From assembly GCA_016707115.1 (NCBI GenBank), contig JADJIH010000020.1, positions 1 through 64,000 of the forward strand: a DNA stretch of 64,000 nucleotides, read 5' to 3'. A program made the translations under genes and the position numbers. The stretch is from Ignavibacteriales bacterium (lineage in GTDB: Bacteria > Bacteroidota > Ignavibacteria > Ignavibacteriales > Ignavibacteriaceae). Every line of letters starts with the position of its first letter. Positions within the stretch are counted from its first letter, which is position 1. The notes under the pieces were generated by a model. That model was not told the DNA's origin, did not search any database, and saw only the letters and a list, made by a program, of their open reading frames with translations. This document shows positions 34,870 to 44,928 of this stretch, piece by piece.

Positions 34870-36270
34870 ATGGAAAAGAAATCTTTTGATATGAAATTAT
34901 TTACTCCTTCTCAAATCGTTAAGGAACTTGATAAGTATATAATAGGGCAGACTGAAGCTAAACGTGCGGTTGCAATTGCAATCCGTAATCGTTGGAGAAG
35001 ACAGCAAGTTAAAGATATTCTTCGCGAAGAAATTATGCCGAACAATATTATTCTTATCGGTCCAACTGGAGTAGGAAAAACAGAAATTGCTCGCAGGCTT
35101 GCAAAACTTTCTCAGGCTCCATTTGTAAAAGTTGAAGCCTCAAAGTTTACAGAAGTTGGATATGTTGGAAGAGACGTAGAATCAATGGTGCGCGATCTTA
35201 TTGAAGTTGGTGTTAATCTTGTTAAGGCAGAGAAAGCTTTAGAGGTTCAAGCAAAAGCTGAAGAAATGGCTGATGAAAGAGTACTTGATATTTTAATTCC
35301 ACCTGTTCGAAAAACTCAAACAGCTCCTGTCGTTCAGGAAGGTGAAGAGCAGCCTGCAAACGGTGAAGAGAACGAAGCATATCAAAATCAAAAAACCCGC
35401 GAGTGGATGAAATTAAAAGTTAAAAATGGTGAGATGGATGAGAAGATGATTGAGTTTGATTCGCAGGCGCAGTCTTCAATGGGTATGCAAGTTCTTGGTC
35501 CTTTTGGTATGGATGATATGGGAATTAACATCCAGGAAATTATGGGCAACATTATGCCAAAGAAAAGAAAGAAAAGAAAAACTACTGTAAAAGAAGCCAG
35601 ACAAATTCTTGCACAGGAAGAAATGCAAAAGCTTATTGATATGGAAGTCGTACAGAAGGAAGCGATTGAAAGAGTTGAAAATTCCGGAATGATTTTTATT
35701 GATGAGATTGACAAAGTTGCAGGCGGCGGAAAAGGGCAGGGTCCTGATGTTAGCCGTGAAGGCGTGCAGCGTGATCTTCTCCCGATAGTTGAGGGCTCAA
35801 ATGTAAACACTAAATATGGAGTAGTAAGAACCGATCACATTTTATTTATTGCATCAGGAGCTTTTCACGTTTCAAAACCATCAGATTTAATTCCCGAGTT
35901 GCAGGGTAGATTTCCAATCCGTGTTGAACTTAACAGTTTATCTGAAGATGATTTTGTTCAGATATTAACGACTCCGCAAAATGCATTATTAAAACAATAT
36001 GGTGCGTTGCTGGAAACAGAAGGAGTTAAATTAAGTTTTAGCAAAGATGGAATAAGAGAAATTGCGCGGATTGCAACAGAAGTAAACGAGCAGGTTGAAA
36101 ACATTGGTGCAAGAAGACTGCATACAATACTTACAACTTTACTTGATGAAATACTTTTCGATGTGCCGGATAAAATTCCATCAGACACAGTAAAGATTGA
36201 TGCAAAGTTTGTAAAAGATAAATTAGAAAAGATTGTTAAGGATAGAGATCTGAGTAAGTTTATTTTATAA
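34870..36270 (+). CDS. hslU: HslU (ClpY) AAA+ unfoldase of the HslVU protease
   Basis: A protein of 466 residues. Family blocks: LTPSQIVKELDKYIIGQ-type start, Walker A GPTGVGKT (near residue 60), the HslU-specific ASKFTEVGYVGRDVESM, an intermediate (I) domain from about 110 to 260 with an acidic insert, Walker B FIDEIDKV, then GAFHVSKPSDLIPELQGRFPI-type sensor block. It unfolds substrates and feeds them into HslV. The C-terminal tail DLSKFIL is the part that inserts into HslV pockets. A strong terminator follows, closing this plus-strand block. Confidence 0.95.
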   Translation: MEKKSFDMKLFTPSQIVKELDKYIIGQTEAKRAVAIAIRNRWRRQQVKDILREEIMPNNIILIGPTGVGKTEIARRLAKLSQAPFVKVEASKFTEVGYVGRDVESMVRDLIEVGVNLVKAEKALEVQAKAEEMADERVLDILIPPVRKTQTAPVVQEGEEQPANGEENEAYQNQKTREWMKLKVKNGEMDEKMIEFDSQAQSSMGMQVLGPFGMDDMGINIQEIMGNIMPKKRKKRKTTVKEARQILAQEEMQKLIDMEVVQKEAIERVENSGMIFIDEIDKVAGGGKGQGPDVSREGVQRDLLPIVEGSNVNTKYGVVRTDHILFIASGAFHVSKPSDLIPELQGRFPIRVELNSLSEDDFVQILTTPQNALLKQYGALLETEGVKLSFSKDGIREIARIATEVNEQVENIGARRLHTILTTLLDEILFDVPDKIPSDTVKIDAKFVKDKLEKIVKDRDLSKFIL

Positions 36271-36281
36271 ACATTTTTAAG

Positions 36282-36306
36282 ACCCCTCATATTTGAGGGG
36301 TTTTTT
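36282..36306 (+). terminator. Intrinsic terminator after hslU
   Basis: The arms ACCCCTCA and TGAGGGGT are followed by six T. Confidence 0.9.
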
Positions 36307-36390
36307 GTGAACAAACAGCAAATAATAATTTCTTTACTTTCCAATATTCATTTCTTAAGTTTGAACTACATTTATTCATAGGGGTCTATT

Positions 36391-38266
36391 ATGAAAAAGT
36401 TGCGGTTCATTGTTTTTGTTTCTTTTGTTTTTGTTAATGTTCTTAATGCACAAAATGTCTCTCCACAATTCTCTGAGTTAAAGGGAATGGAGGATGATCA
36501 AGGTAATACACATCTATTATATCGTATTTATTCTTATCAACATGGTCCAGGTTACGAATCAGGTAGGAATGATATTTATAATCTAGTTCCAGGAACTACA
36601 ATTGACACTATATATTTTGATGATGGATACACTTGCGGCCCATATATGGGTTGGGGAGAGACAGTAATCGACTATGATTTCTGGGATGATGACCTCACCA
36701 AATTTATTTATGCAGGAGATTATGTAACTTGTTTTGAGCCAGGTCCATTTATATCAAGGTTTGATTCTGCTTTAGTTTATAACGATTGGCTTAACTATAC
36801 TCAGGATATATTTATTTCTAAGCAAAATGATAGTTTAGTATTTGGATTGCCAAATCTAATAAGCTATGATGGTGGATTTACCTGGGATACTTTACAACTT
36901 GAACATCAACCTATCTCAATTGCTGATTATGATGATAAAACTTATTTTTCTAATGAATATCTATCATATACTTCTTCAATTTATAAATCAACAGATGGTG
37001 GTAATTCTTTCGCTCTGGTTGATACGGGTGGTTCCAATTGGGATCCAAAATTCTTTTATGATGTAGATGGAAATCATATTTATAGAACACATACTATTAA
37101 TTATCCGAATAGATCATTAAAAGGTTCAGCAAATCAAGGCAATGCTTTTACCTGGCAAACTCTTTATGAAACCAGTAATGATTTTTTTGTCTGTTTAGAT
37201 GAATCACAATCGGGAGCAATTTATTTAGCTGATGGGAAGAAAATATTCTATTCATCCAACTATGGCAATACATTTAATCTATACAAAGAATTGGAAAAAA
37301 AAATTGTTGGTATTTATAAAAAACCAAATTCTAATAAACTTTATGCAGCAACAAAGTATAAAATTTATGAAATAACCAATACTACAATTTAGCGTCATAA
37401 AATCTCTTTCTATCATAGATGAGCAAGCATTTTATCCTCTAAAAGTTGGTAATAAATGGATTTACGATTATTACATCACTGGATTGGATTATGAATACCA
37501 TTGTTGATAGTTATATTCAGAGAAGTATTATCTGAAAAGATAAAACAAAATGGGAAAAAATATTTTAAGATTTTAGAAAAATTATGTTTACTTAAGGAAT
37601 TACAGAATTGTTTATGAAAGAATTGATTCGGTTGAAGGTAAGGTTTATAGATATGAGCCAGATTGCCCTAACTCGGAACAATTTATTGAAGAATTAGTTT
37701 TGGAAGTAAACGATTCAACATTTGCATCAAGATTTGAAAGCTGCATTGAGCATCCACCAACAGAATTAGTTTCGCAACAAGGCTATAATCTATGGGGATT
37801 TTATGGTATGAACAGAAATTACTTGTCTTCATCCCTCTTAACATCTGATTATAATTTATACTCAGAGGTCGGATTACTGTATATCAAACTTTCAGATGAC
37901 AACTACTTTAGAACATTTATTCTAAAAGGTATGGTAAAAGATGGAATTGTTTACGGCGATACAACATTAACCAATGTTGGTGATGAGAATAATTCTATAC
38001 CAACCGTTTACAGGCTTGAACAAAACTACCCAAATCCATTTAACCCAACAACAAAGATTAAATGGCAATCTCCCAGTGCTGGTTATCAAACTTTAAAAAT
38101 TTACGATGTGCTGGGAAATGAGGTTGCAACCTTGGTTAATGAATACAAAAATGCCGGAAGTTATGAGGTAAACTTTGATGCTTCTAAAGTATCATCAGGA
38201 ATTTATTTTTACCAATTGCAGGCTGGATCTTTTATTGAAACTAAGAAAATGCTGCTATTAAAATAA
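36391..38266 (+). pseudogene. Broken secreted Asp-box protein with intact T9SS sorting domain
   Basis: The first 333 codons (36391-37392) are open: a signal peptide (1-20, VLNAQ), then propeller-like repeats including KSTDGGNSF and YSSNYGNTF. The frame breaks at about 37389 (ATTTAG where ATTAG would keep frame) and three or more further shifts occur to about 37590. The lost-and-found frame continues DEQAFYPLKVGNKWIYDYY (37408-37464), GKKYFKILEK, then YRYEPDCPNSEQ, and is open again from about 37600 to 38266, ending in a complete sorting domain with RLEQNYPNPFNPTTKI and KKMLLLK. All changes are short indels in a 200-base stretch. It may be a real pseudogene or a poorly read segment; the domain-by-domain order is preserved. 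Confidence 0.75.
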
Positions 38267-38332
38267 TTTGATCGATATTATGTTAATTTTAAATGGTATA
38301 ATTTAGAATCTATTGATTGGAGGAATTGTTAA

Positions 38333-41300
38333 ATGAAAATAATTAGTTGTTTACTTCTGATCTTTTGTATCGGATTTTACTCTAATGTGTTCGCTCAAGA
38401 AAATCGACAAAACAAGGTGGGAGAAAATTTAGGCAATCCTAGTTTTACAAATCTAAATATCAATAACATTTCTACTTTTTTTTATAATAATGGCATATCA
38501 GATTATAGTCCAGAAGGTAATAGCGGATTTTATTTTCCTAAAGGTAGTAATAAAACAGCAGTATTTTCATCAGGGTTTTTATGGGGTGCACTAGTTCCCG
38601 GCGATCCACAGCCACGCGTTGGCGGCAGTTCTTATAGAAGTGGATTACAGGGCGGAAAAATTGTTTCAACCATGGTTGCCGAAGACCCGAATGCTAACCA
38701 CGTAAGAATTTATAGAGTTAGGCGGGATGTATATCCTGGTGGCCCATTGACAGATTTATCTTCAGAAATAAATGATGAGGGAAAGACAGAACAAGAAATA
38801 AGAGATCAGTATGAAAAAGATTGGTTAGAATGGCGCGCAATTGATGGTGCTCCATTTGAAGATAAAAATGCGAACGGTATTTACGAGCCAACAATTGATA
38901 TCCCGGGCGTTGTAAACGCTGATCAAACAATTTGGTATGTAGCCAACGATTTAGATGCTCAAAGAACAACTTTTTTGTATGGAGCAAATCCTCTTGGTCT
39001 TGAGCTTCAGGTAACTATTTGGGGCTACAATAATGATGAGTTTTTAAACAATGTTCTTTTCAGAAAATATATGATGATCAATAAATCCGGTACAACATTT
39101 ACTGACGTTTATATTTCTCTGTGGGCAGATGTTGATTTGGGTTATGCTGGTGATGATTTAGCCGGTTGTGATACAACTCTGAATCTTGGCTACGTATATA
39201 ATTCACAGGAACGTGATGATGTATATTATCCCGGATCGCCACCTGCTTTGGGCTTTAGTCTATTAAAAGGAGCTGAAATTTCTGGTAGTTATGATCTACC
39301 AATGACAGCGCATTATTTTTTCTGGGGCGGATCTCAAGATTGGGGGGACCCACCCCTAGGTGATCAAGATGGCTCAACTGAGTTTTATAACTTTATGCGT
39401 GGTAGAAATCCTCACACCGGCGAACCATTTATCAACCCAATTACAGGGAATCAAACTTCATTCGCGCTTTCTGGTGATCCTCTAACAAATAATGGATGGC
39501 TGGATTCATTTGGGGGCGATAGAAGAAATGGTATAGCCTCTGGTCCATTTCAGATGGCGGTGGGGGATACACAGGAAATTGTTATTGCGGAAATTGCTGC
39601 ACTTGGATTGGACAGATTGGATTCATTTAGAAAATTGAAAAATTTTACTGCTCTTACAAAGAGTTTTTATGATTCAGGGATGAGCAATGTGTTCCTCAAT
39701 AAAACTCCAACCCCAAAAGCTGAAGTTAAAAGTACTATTTCTCAAATCAAGATAGATTGGAGTTTAAACTCCACCTTATCCGATGCGATTGAAAATTTTA
39801 ACAAGAATGGTTACAAATTTCAGGGCTATAATGTATATCAATATCCTGAAGGTTCCGTGTTGAAAGAAACCAGTATTAAAGTTGCTACTTTTGATATAAT
39901 AGATGGTGTAACCGGGATACAGGGAATAGTAATTGATCCAAATACTGGACTGCCCATCCAAGGTCTCTTGCAAAATGGAACCGACTCAGGAATAGATAGA
40001 TTTTTTGCAACGGATTTTGACTATATAAATAATGAACATATGATTATTGGCAAGAAATACTATTTTGGTGTAACTGCTTATACATACAATTCTGATCCTC
40101 TATCTTATCCAAGAAGTACCGAAAGTAACGAAAATATTATTCAAGCAATATATTACGATAACTATCCTGGTGCAGCATATGGAGATAATATCTCGGTTAA
40201 GCATACCGCTGGTGAAGGTGATGCCGAAATTTCTGTTGATGTAGCGGATCCAACAAAATTAACTGGAGATAAGTATGAAGTTTATTTTTCTGAACGCCAG
40301 GAAATAAGAAACCAAAATGGAGATTGGGTGCCTGCTTCGATAGTTAATAAAGTAAATAGCCCCAATGATCTAACAGGATCTTCAATATCTGTATCAGCCA
40401 TATATGCTGATACAACTAGTTTGGGAATAGAATTAAATTTTAAATTAGATTTAGTTTCCTCTAATGGTGCATATGCGGATGGAATACAAATTATTTTTCC
40501 CTCGAATGTAACAATAATCAATGTTCCACAATTTTATGCTTCGGGAGAATATATCAATCCCGAAATTATTGGAAATGTTGTTAACCTGGGACTAGTAAAT
40601 AATCAACAAACTCAAAATGGAATTTTTCAGGGTGGCGAGATATGGAAAATATACATTAGTCAATTTAACCCGCCAATATTGATTAATTGGATAGTGGTTG
40701 ATGATGGTTTTGGAATACCAGCAGTAAATGCTGAAGGAAGTACTATTATTAATTCAATAGGATTTTTAACAAGAGATGCAAAATATTGGAATGTAAAAAA
40801 TGTAACGAAAGATTCACTAGTACTATCAAATCAATCGATAGTCGATGGTTATTATCAGTTTCCTCCTCGTGATCTTGAATTGAATAAACGGTACATCTAT
40901 TATGATTCGCCAGTTACAGATGGATTACAGGTAACTGTTAACAAAGCAGTTTATGAAACATCTATAAATTTTGCTAGTTTATCATTAAGTCCTAGCAATA
41001 GTCCAACAAAGTTATCTTCAAATAGCAGCTCAACCAATCTTGATATACAAAATTATACCATCTTCGGTGGAACCGTTAGCAGCAAAGCTATTGATATTTA
41101 TGGATTTGGAACTAATGACCCAGAACTACTTCAACAAGATTATGAAATAAGATTTACAGGGGTTTGGGATTCCACAATTGTTAATTCTCAAAAAATATTT
41201 TTTATAAAAAGTGGCGGGCAAATGGCAACTATCTTTGCGGGCCCTACCGCCAACTCACTTGCAACTCATCCTCTTAATCCCAATCCCGGATTGAATAATC

Positions 41301-41914
41301 CTTTTTTACTCAGAATACCATTTGAGGTGTGGAATAAAAACACAGGTATGCAAGTTAATTTAATATTCAGAGATCGAGTTCAAACTACAACAGCGGACCC
41401 ATTCTTTTCCTGGAATCCTAAGAATCGAATGTATGCAGTAATTGTTAATTCACCTTATGATGCAAACACTATAATTACTGCCTCGCATTCTGATACGAAG
41501 AATGCTCTTGCAACTTGGGTGCTTGTATTCTACGGAACAAATTATACACTTGGTGACGTTGTAACCATTCAATATGCAAATCAAATTAAGTTTGGTGTTG
41601 ATAAATTCTCATTCACGGCACCCCGCGGAGTGATTGAAGAGAAATTGACATCGTATAAAATTTATAATAACTATCCCAATCCATTTAATCCTGCAACTAA
41701 AATACGTTTCTTTTTACCCGAGGCAGGTTTTGTAAAAGTTGAAGTGTTTGATATTCTCGGACAACGGGTTGCAATACTTGCAAATAAAGAATTTCAATCG
41801 GGAATTCACGAATTAGATTTTAATGGTAGTGTATTTGCGAGTGGTATGTATATTTATACGCTAGAAGTTAAAGATAGGTTTTTTGAAGCTAAGAAAATGC
41901 TGCTCTTAAAATAA
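38333..41914 (+). CDS. Large secreted T9SS cargo protein of unknown fold
   Basis: A protein of 1193 residues. ATG at 38333 follows GGAGG by seven or eight bases. The signal peptide ends FAQ (about residue 22). Regions seen: an N-terminal part with FSSGFLWGALVPGD and YYPGSPPALGFS, a large middle with Asp-rich turns (DKNANGIYEPTIDI, DDLAGCDTTL), a fibronectin-like stretch (about 470-580), then a sorting domain NYPNPFNPATKIRF ... KKMLLLK. Proteins of this architecture are common in Ignavibacteria and related bacteria and have no known activity. A role as a secreted or surface-attached enzyme or structural protein is a guess. No frame break in 3.6 kb. Confidence 0.85.
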   Translation: MKIISCLLLIFCIGFYSNVFAQENRQNKVGENLGNPSFTNLNINNISTFFYNNGISDYSPEGNSGFYFPKGSNKTAVFSSGFLWGALVPGDPQPRVGGSSYRSGLQGGKIVSTMVAEDPNANHVRIYRVRRDVYPGGPLTDLSSEINDEGKTEQEIRDQYEKDWLEWRAIDGAPFEDKNANGIYEPTIDIPGVVNADQTIWYVANDLDAQRTTFLYGANPLGLELQVTIWGYNNDEFLNNVLFRKYMMINKSGTTFTDVYISLWADVDLGYAGDDLAGCDTTLNLGYVYNSQERDDVYYPGSPPALGFSLLKGAEISGSYDLPMTAHYFFWGGSQDWGDPPLGDQDGSTEFYNFMRGRNPHTGEPFINPITGNQTSFALSGDPLTNNGWLDSFGGDRRNGIASGPFQMAVGDTQEIVIAEIAALGLDRLDSFRKLKNFTALTKSFYDSGMSNVFLNKTPTPKAEVKSTISQIKIDWSLNSTLSDAIENFNKNGYKFQGYNVYQYPEGSVLKETSIKVATFDIIDGVTGIQGIVIDPNTGLPIQGLLQNGTDSGIDRFFATDFDYINNEHMIIGKKYYFGVTAYTYNSDPLSYPRSTESNENIIQAIYYDNYPGAAYGDNISVKHTAGEGDAEISVDVADPTKLTGDKYEVYFSERQEIRNQNGDWVPASIVNKVNSPNDLTGSSISVSAIYADTTSLGIELNFKLDLVSSNGAYADGIQIIFPSNVTIINVPQFYASGEYINPEIIGNVVNLGLVNNQQTQNGIFQGGEIWKIYISQFNPPILINWIVVDDGFGIPAVNAEGSTIINSIGFLTRDAKYWNVKNVTKDSLVLSNQSIVDGYYQFPPRDLELNKRYIYYDSPVTDGLQVTVNKAVYETSINFASLSLSPSNSPTKLSSNSSSTNLDIQNYTIFGGTVSSKAIDIYGFGTNDPELLQQDYEIRFTGVWDSTIVNSQKIFFIKSGGQMATIFAGPTANSLATHPLNPNPGLNNPFLLRIPFEVWNKNTGMQVNLIFRDRVQTTTADPFFSWNPKNRMYAVIVNSPYDANTIITASHSDTKNALATWVLVFYGTNYTLGDVVTIQYANQIKFGVDKFSFTAPRGVIEEKLTSYKIYNNYPNPFNPATKIRFFLPEAGFVKVEVFDILGQRVAILANKEFQSGIHELDFNGSVFASGMYIYTLEVKDRFFEAKKMLLLK

Positions 41915-41937
41915 ATGATCATTGAATTGTTATCACT

Positions 41938-41966
41938 AAAAAAGCGATCTTCCGATCGCTTTTTTT
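41938..41966. terminator. Bidirectional terminator between convergent genes
   Basis: The arms AAAGCGATC and GATCGCTTT flank TTCC, with an A run on the left and a T run on the right, so it can serve both the 38333-41914 and the 41968-42285 genes. Confidence 0.9.
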
Positions 41967-41967
41967 G

Positions 41968-42285
41968 TTAGGCTTTCTCATCATAAGGGCAATGGCGGCA
42001 ACCACTGCCGCAGCAGTATCCACGCTTTAATAAAAATTCGGCTGTAAGAACAGCAAATCCTGTTTCGGGATCAATGTATATATCATTTTTCTCATCAATA
42101 GCATCTTTGTGTAATTTAATTATCTCATCGTATCTTGGATAATTCTTATTCAATCTGGAAATTTTATATAAATTCTCTTTTATTTTTAAATCGGGCATAG
42201 CGTAAATAAATTCCTTCTGTGTTTTTTCAAATATAAGCAGGGAAGTGATAATTTTATAGTGCCTTATATAATCACTAATTGCCAT
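41968..42285 (-). CDS. DUF5522 family small cysteine-rich protein
   Basis: A protein of 105 residues if started at 42285. The C-terminus GYCCGSGCRHCPYDE carries five cysteines and a histidine, the mark of DUF5522, which probably binds a metal or an iron-sulfur cluster. Before it is YIDPETGFAVLTAEFLLKR. Typical DUF5522 proteins are only about 60-70 residues, so the first 30 residues may be extra or the true start may be the internal ATG (MPDLKIKEN). Neither start has a clear ribosome site. It is cytoplasmic and of unknown function. Confidence 0.75.
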   Translation of the reverse strand: MAISDYIRHYKIITSLLIFEKTQKEFIYAMPDLKIKENLYKISRLNKNYPRYDEIIKLHKDAIDEKNDIYIDPETGFAVLTAEFLLKRGYCCGSGCRHCPYDEKA

Positions 42286-42555
42286 TTATCAGGCCATATT
42301 AGTAGTTATTATAAATAGTTATAAAATACGGATTGCTTATAATATTTTTGAAGTGTTAATGTTGAATCAATTACTCTGAAAAATTTCTTTGTTAATTAGT
42401 CTGTCCTGATTTTACTATACTCTGAGATTAAATAATATACAGCGAATTAATATTACATAGGAAATTCAATTTTAATTAAACAATTTTTTTGGTATAACAG
42501 TTGGAAAGAATTACAAGTCATTAATTATTTAAACGATATTTTTATAGGAGGTTAA

Positions 42556-43470
42556 ATGTACTTTAATAAGCTACTATTGTTAGCGCTTTTTTTGATGGTT
42601 ACACCAGCATTACTTTCTCAAGAAGATTCCACAAAAACTGAAGAAGACTGGGATTGGCATTGGGAGGAGTGGGATGATTGGGAAGATTGGAATGTTGACT
42701 TCGGATTCAAGAAAACTCGTCCGGCAATATCATTACAATATGGAATAGCGGATATGAGTAGACCGGATATCGGGTCTCCTTTTATAGATCCCAATCTTAT
42801 TGAGTTAAAATTGGGTTATATCAAAGAACGTGATGCCTGGGAAACCGATTACATTGTGAAGCACAATTACAACTACCTATATCTTAGTAATGAGTCCAAT
42901 AAACTTGCAGGCAAGGAAGCTGTTGGAACTGAGATTGAGTCTGATATGTGGCGGTTTGGTGCTGGATGGTCAAGCGGCTATGGATATAAGCTTGGAGAAA
43001 ATTCATCAATCGTACCTTATTATTCATATGCGCTCAATTGGTCTAACATAGATTTTACCTATCCGGATGTGTGGACTTTTGCTCCTGATCCTGACCAGGA
43101 GATTTTAAATCTATATGATGAATCATTCAGATTTGGTACAAGCAGCGAGGGCGGTGTAAGAGTTAAAGTAATTGAAAATCTAATGTTTGATGCCGGGTAT
43201 GAAAGATCAATAGTTTTTCAGCGTCATTTGTTTTGGAAATGGGCAGGCAGTGCTTTAATAGAAACAGCAGCGCAAGGGTTGTTAGATGGATTTATAAATA
43301 AAATATTTAAATCTTCTCCTGATGCCGGACCAATTGTGAACTTTTTATTAAAGAATGCTCTAGCTTACGGTATCTATGAATTGAGACAGGACAAAATGAA
43401 CTGGCCATTCTCAAGTGAAGCGCCAATTGCATACGATCAGTTTAAGTTTGGTGTAACAGTCGTATTCTAG
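42556..43470 (+). CDS. Secreted barrel-like protein with a Trp/Asp/Glu-rich segment
   Basis: A protein of 304 residues. The ATG has a perfect AGGAGG five bases upstream, fixing the start. The signal peptide ends LLSQ (residue 22). Residues 29-48 form an unusual acidic, aromatic stretch with seven or so Trp among Asp and Glu (EDWDWHWEEWDDWEDW). The remainder has alternating amphipathic strands (SLQYGIADMSRP, LKLGYIKERDAW, FGAGWSSGYGYKL) and ends FGVTVVF, as outer-membrane barrels do. The family is not recognised. The acidic Trp run may bind a cation, sugar or partner protein. Followed by a terminator. Confidence 0.75.
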   Translation: MYFNKLLLLALFLMVTPALLSQEDSTKTEEDWDWHWEEWDDWEDWNVDFGFKKTRPAISLQYGIADMSRPDIGSPFIDPNLIELKLGYIKERDAWETDYIVKHNYNYLYLSNESNKLAGKEAVGTEIESDMWRFGAGWSSGYGYKLGENSSIVPYYSYALNWSNIDFTYPDVWTFAPDPDQEILNLYDESFRFGTSSEGGVRVKVIENLMFDAGYERSIVFQRHLFWKWAGSALIETAAQGLLDGFINKIFKSSPDAGPIVNFLLKNALAYGIYELRQDKMNWPFSSEAPIAYDQFKFGVTVVF

Positions 43471-43495
43471 TTTTTTAAGATCGCATTATAAAAAG

Positions 43496-43529
43496 AAAAC
43501 CCGACTCATTATTATGGGCCGGGTTTTTT
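43496..43529. terminator. Bidirectional terminator
   Basis: The arms AAAACCCG and CGGGTTTT, with a T run on the right and an A run on the left, lie between the 42556-43470 and 43549-44772 genes. Confidence 0.85.
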
Positions 43530-43548
43530 CGTATCTAAGATTTAGCCA

Positions 43549-44772
43549 TTATTTAAGTAGTGTCATTTTGTTAATCATCGAATAGAGCAATTCATTATTT
43601 ATAATTTCAATTTTGTAAATATAAACACCGCTAGTTAATCCGTTATTAAGAGAAGTAGTTTCAAATTTAATTTCCTGTCTGCCAGCGGATCTAAATTCAT
43701 TTAATATCTCTGCAACTTCATTTCCTAGTATATCATAAATTTTTATACTTACGTTCCCATCCATCGGAGATTGCCAGCTAATAGTAGTGCTTGGATTAAA
43801 TGGATTAGGATAGTTCTGATATATTTCAAAATTATTTATCGAATAGTTAATGGTAATTACATCGGAGTACTCAAACTGTCCATCGTTATCAATTTGTTTT
43901 AATCTATACCTTATTTGGTTATCACCTTCTGGGTTCTTATCGATATAAGAATAATCTTTTGGAGAATTTGAATTTCCATTTCCATTCACAAAACCAATCT
44001 GTTCCCAAACATCATCTTTGGCTTGTCGATGAATCTCAAACCCAAAATTATTAATTTCAGTTGAGGTCTGCCAGTTCAGTAAAATACTTTTACCAATAAG
44101 CTTAGCAGTGAATGAATTTAGTTCAACAGGAAGGGGATTTGTTAATATAAATTCCGGCTGAACTTCACCATATCCATTATGAAAATCTAATGTTCCATTT
44201 TCAGAACCTTTGGTTCTTGCCATTGCACGGGCAGAATCAAAGCAGCAGCCAAGTGTATTTGTTATAAATGCTAATTGTCCTGCTATGTATCCATTTGAAT
44301 AACTTGAAGCATTGGTTGCAGTTATTGGATCTATAGAATAGAACTCCAATTTATAACCGGTCATATTACTGTCTACACCCGCACCTGTAATTACAACAGG
44401 AGAAGTTTGAACATCCCCAAAGAAAACTTGTGTATAAGTATTACTTCCGGCGGGCATAACTAATTCTACAGAAGGATAATCAGGTGCAAGTCTAAGTCCT
44501 GTTGAAAGTCCGGATGTTGATCTGATAATTAAATCATAATCATTTTCAACAGCATAAATAAAACTAGTTTGAAGAGTGTTTGAATATAAAATTACTTCAC
44601 CGGGGAAAGGAGTATTATTGTGACTTGCATAACCAAGCAGGAATGCTGTTTTTACATCCAGATCGTGCTGACCGCCGTAACCGGATATGATTACTTTGTT
44701 GATTTGCTGAGCAAAAATATTTTGCGCAATTACAAAAAAAAGAATTAAGACACAGCTATATAGCTTCTGCAT
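43549..44772 (-). CDS. Subtilase-like secreted T9SS cargo lacking the usual Ser motif
   Basis: I chose the ATG at 44772 over the frame start at 44826: GGAGGG lies seven bases before it and a signal peptide (MQKLYSCVLILFFVIAQNIF) follows, giving 407 residues. The N-terminal part resembles the end of a subtilisin fold: GGQHDLDV, then SSYSNGYIAGQLAFI where an active subtilase has GTSMATPHVAG, and NGYGEVQP where the family has GYGxVNA. No GTSxA Ser is present, so it is probably inactive. The rest is a fibronectin-like domain (GFEIHRQAK ... IGFVNGNGN) and a sorting domain ending NKMTLLK. Function unknown. Confidence 0.7.
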   Translation of the reverse strand: MQKLYSCVLILFFVIAQNIFAQQINKVIISGYGGQHDLDVKTAFLLGYASHNNTPFPGEVILYSNTLQTSFIYAVENDYDLIIRSTSGLSTGLRLAPDYPSVELVMPAGSNTYTQVFFGDVQTSPVVITGAGVDSNMTGYKLEFYSIDPITATNASSYSNGYIAGQLAFITNTLGCCFDSARAMARTKGSENGTLDFHNGYGEVQPEFILTNPLPVELNSFTAKLIGKSILLNWQTSTEINNFGFEIHRQAKDDVWEQIGFVNGNGNSNSPKDYSYIDKNPEGDNQIRYRLKQIDNDGQFEYSDVITINYSINNFEIYQNYPNPFNPSTTISWQSPMDGNVSIKIYDILGNEVAEILNEFRSAGRQEIKFETTSLNNGLTSGVYIYKIEIINNELLYSMINKMTLLK

Positions 44773-44876
44773 CTTTTTTCCCTCCGATTTATCCCATTTA
44801 TATTTTTTGTGCCCATAAAGGCACACCGTTTACAATGTATTATCGAAGAGAACGGAAATTATTTTAGGGTAGTCTA

Positions 44877-44910
44877 AAACAAAAAAGCCAATCGTTTGTT
44901 GATTGGCTTT
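44877..44910 (-). terminator. Intrinsic terminator of the phosphoesterase gene
   Basis: The arms AAAGCCAATC (44884-44893) and GATTGGCTTT (44901-44910); on the minus strand the stem is followed by a T run. Confidence 0.85.
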
Positions 44911-44928
44911 AAAATTCTTTTATAATGC

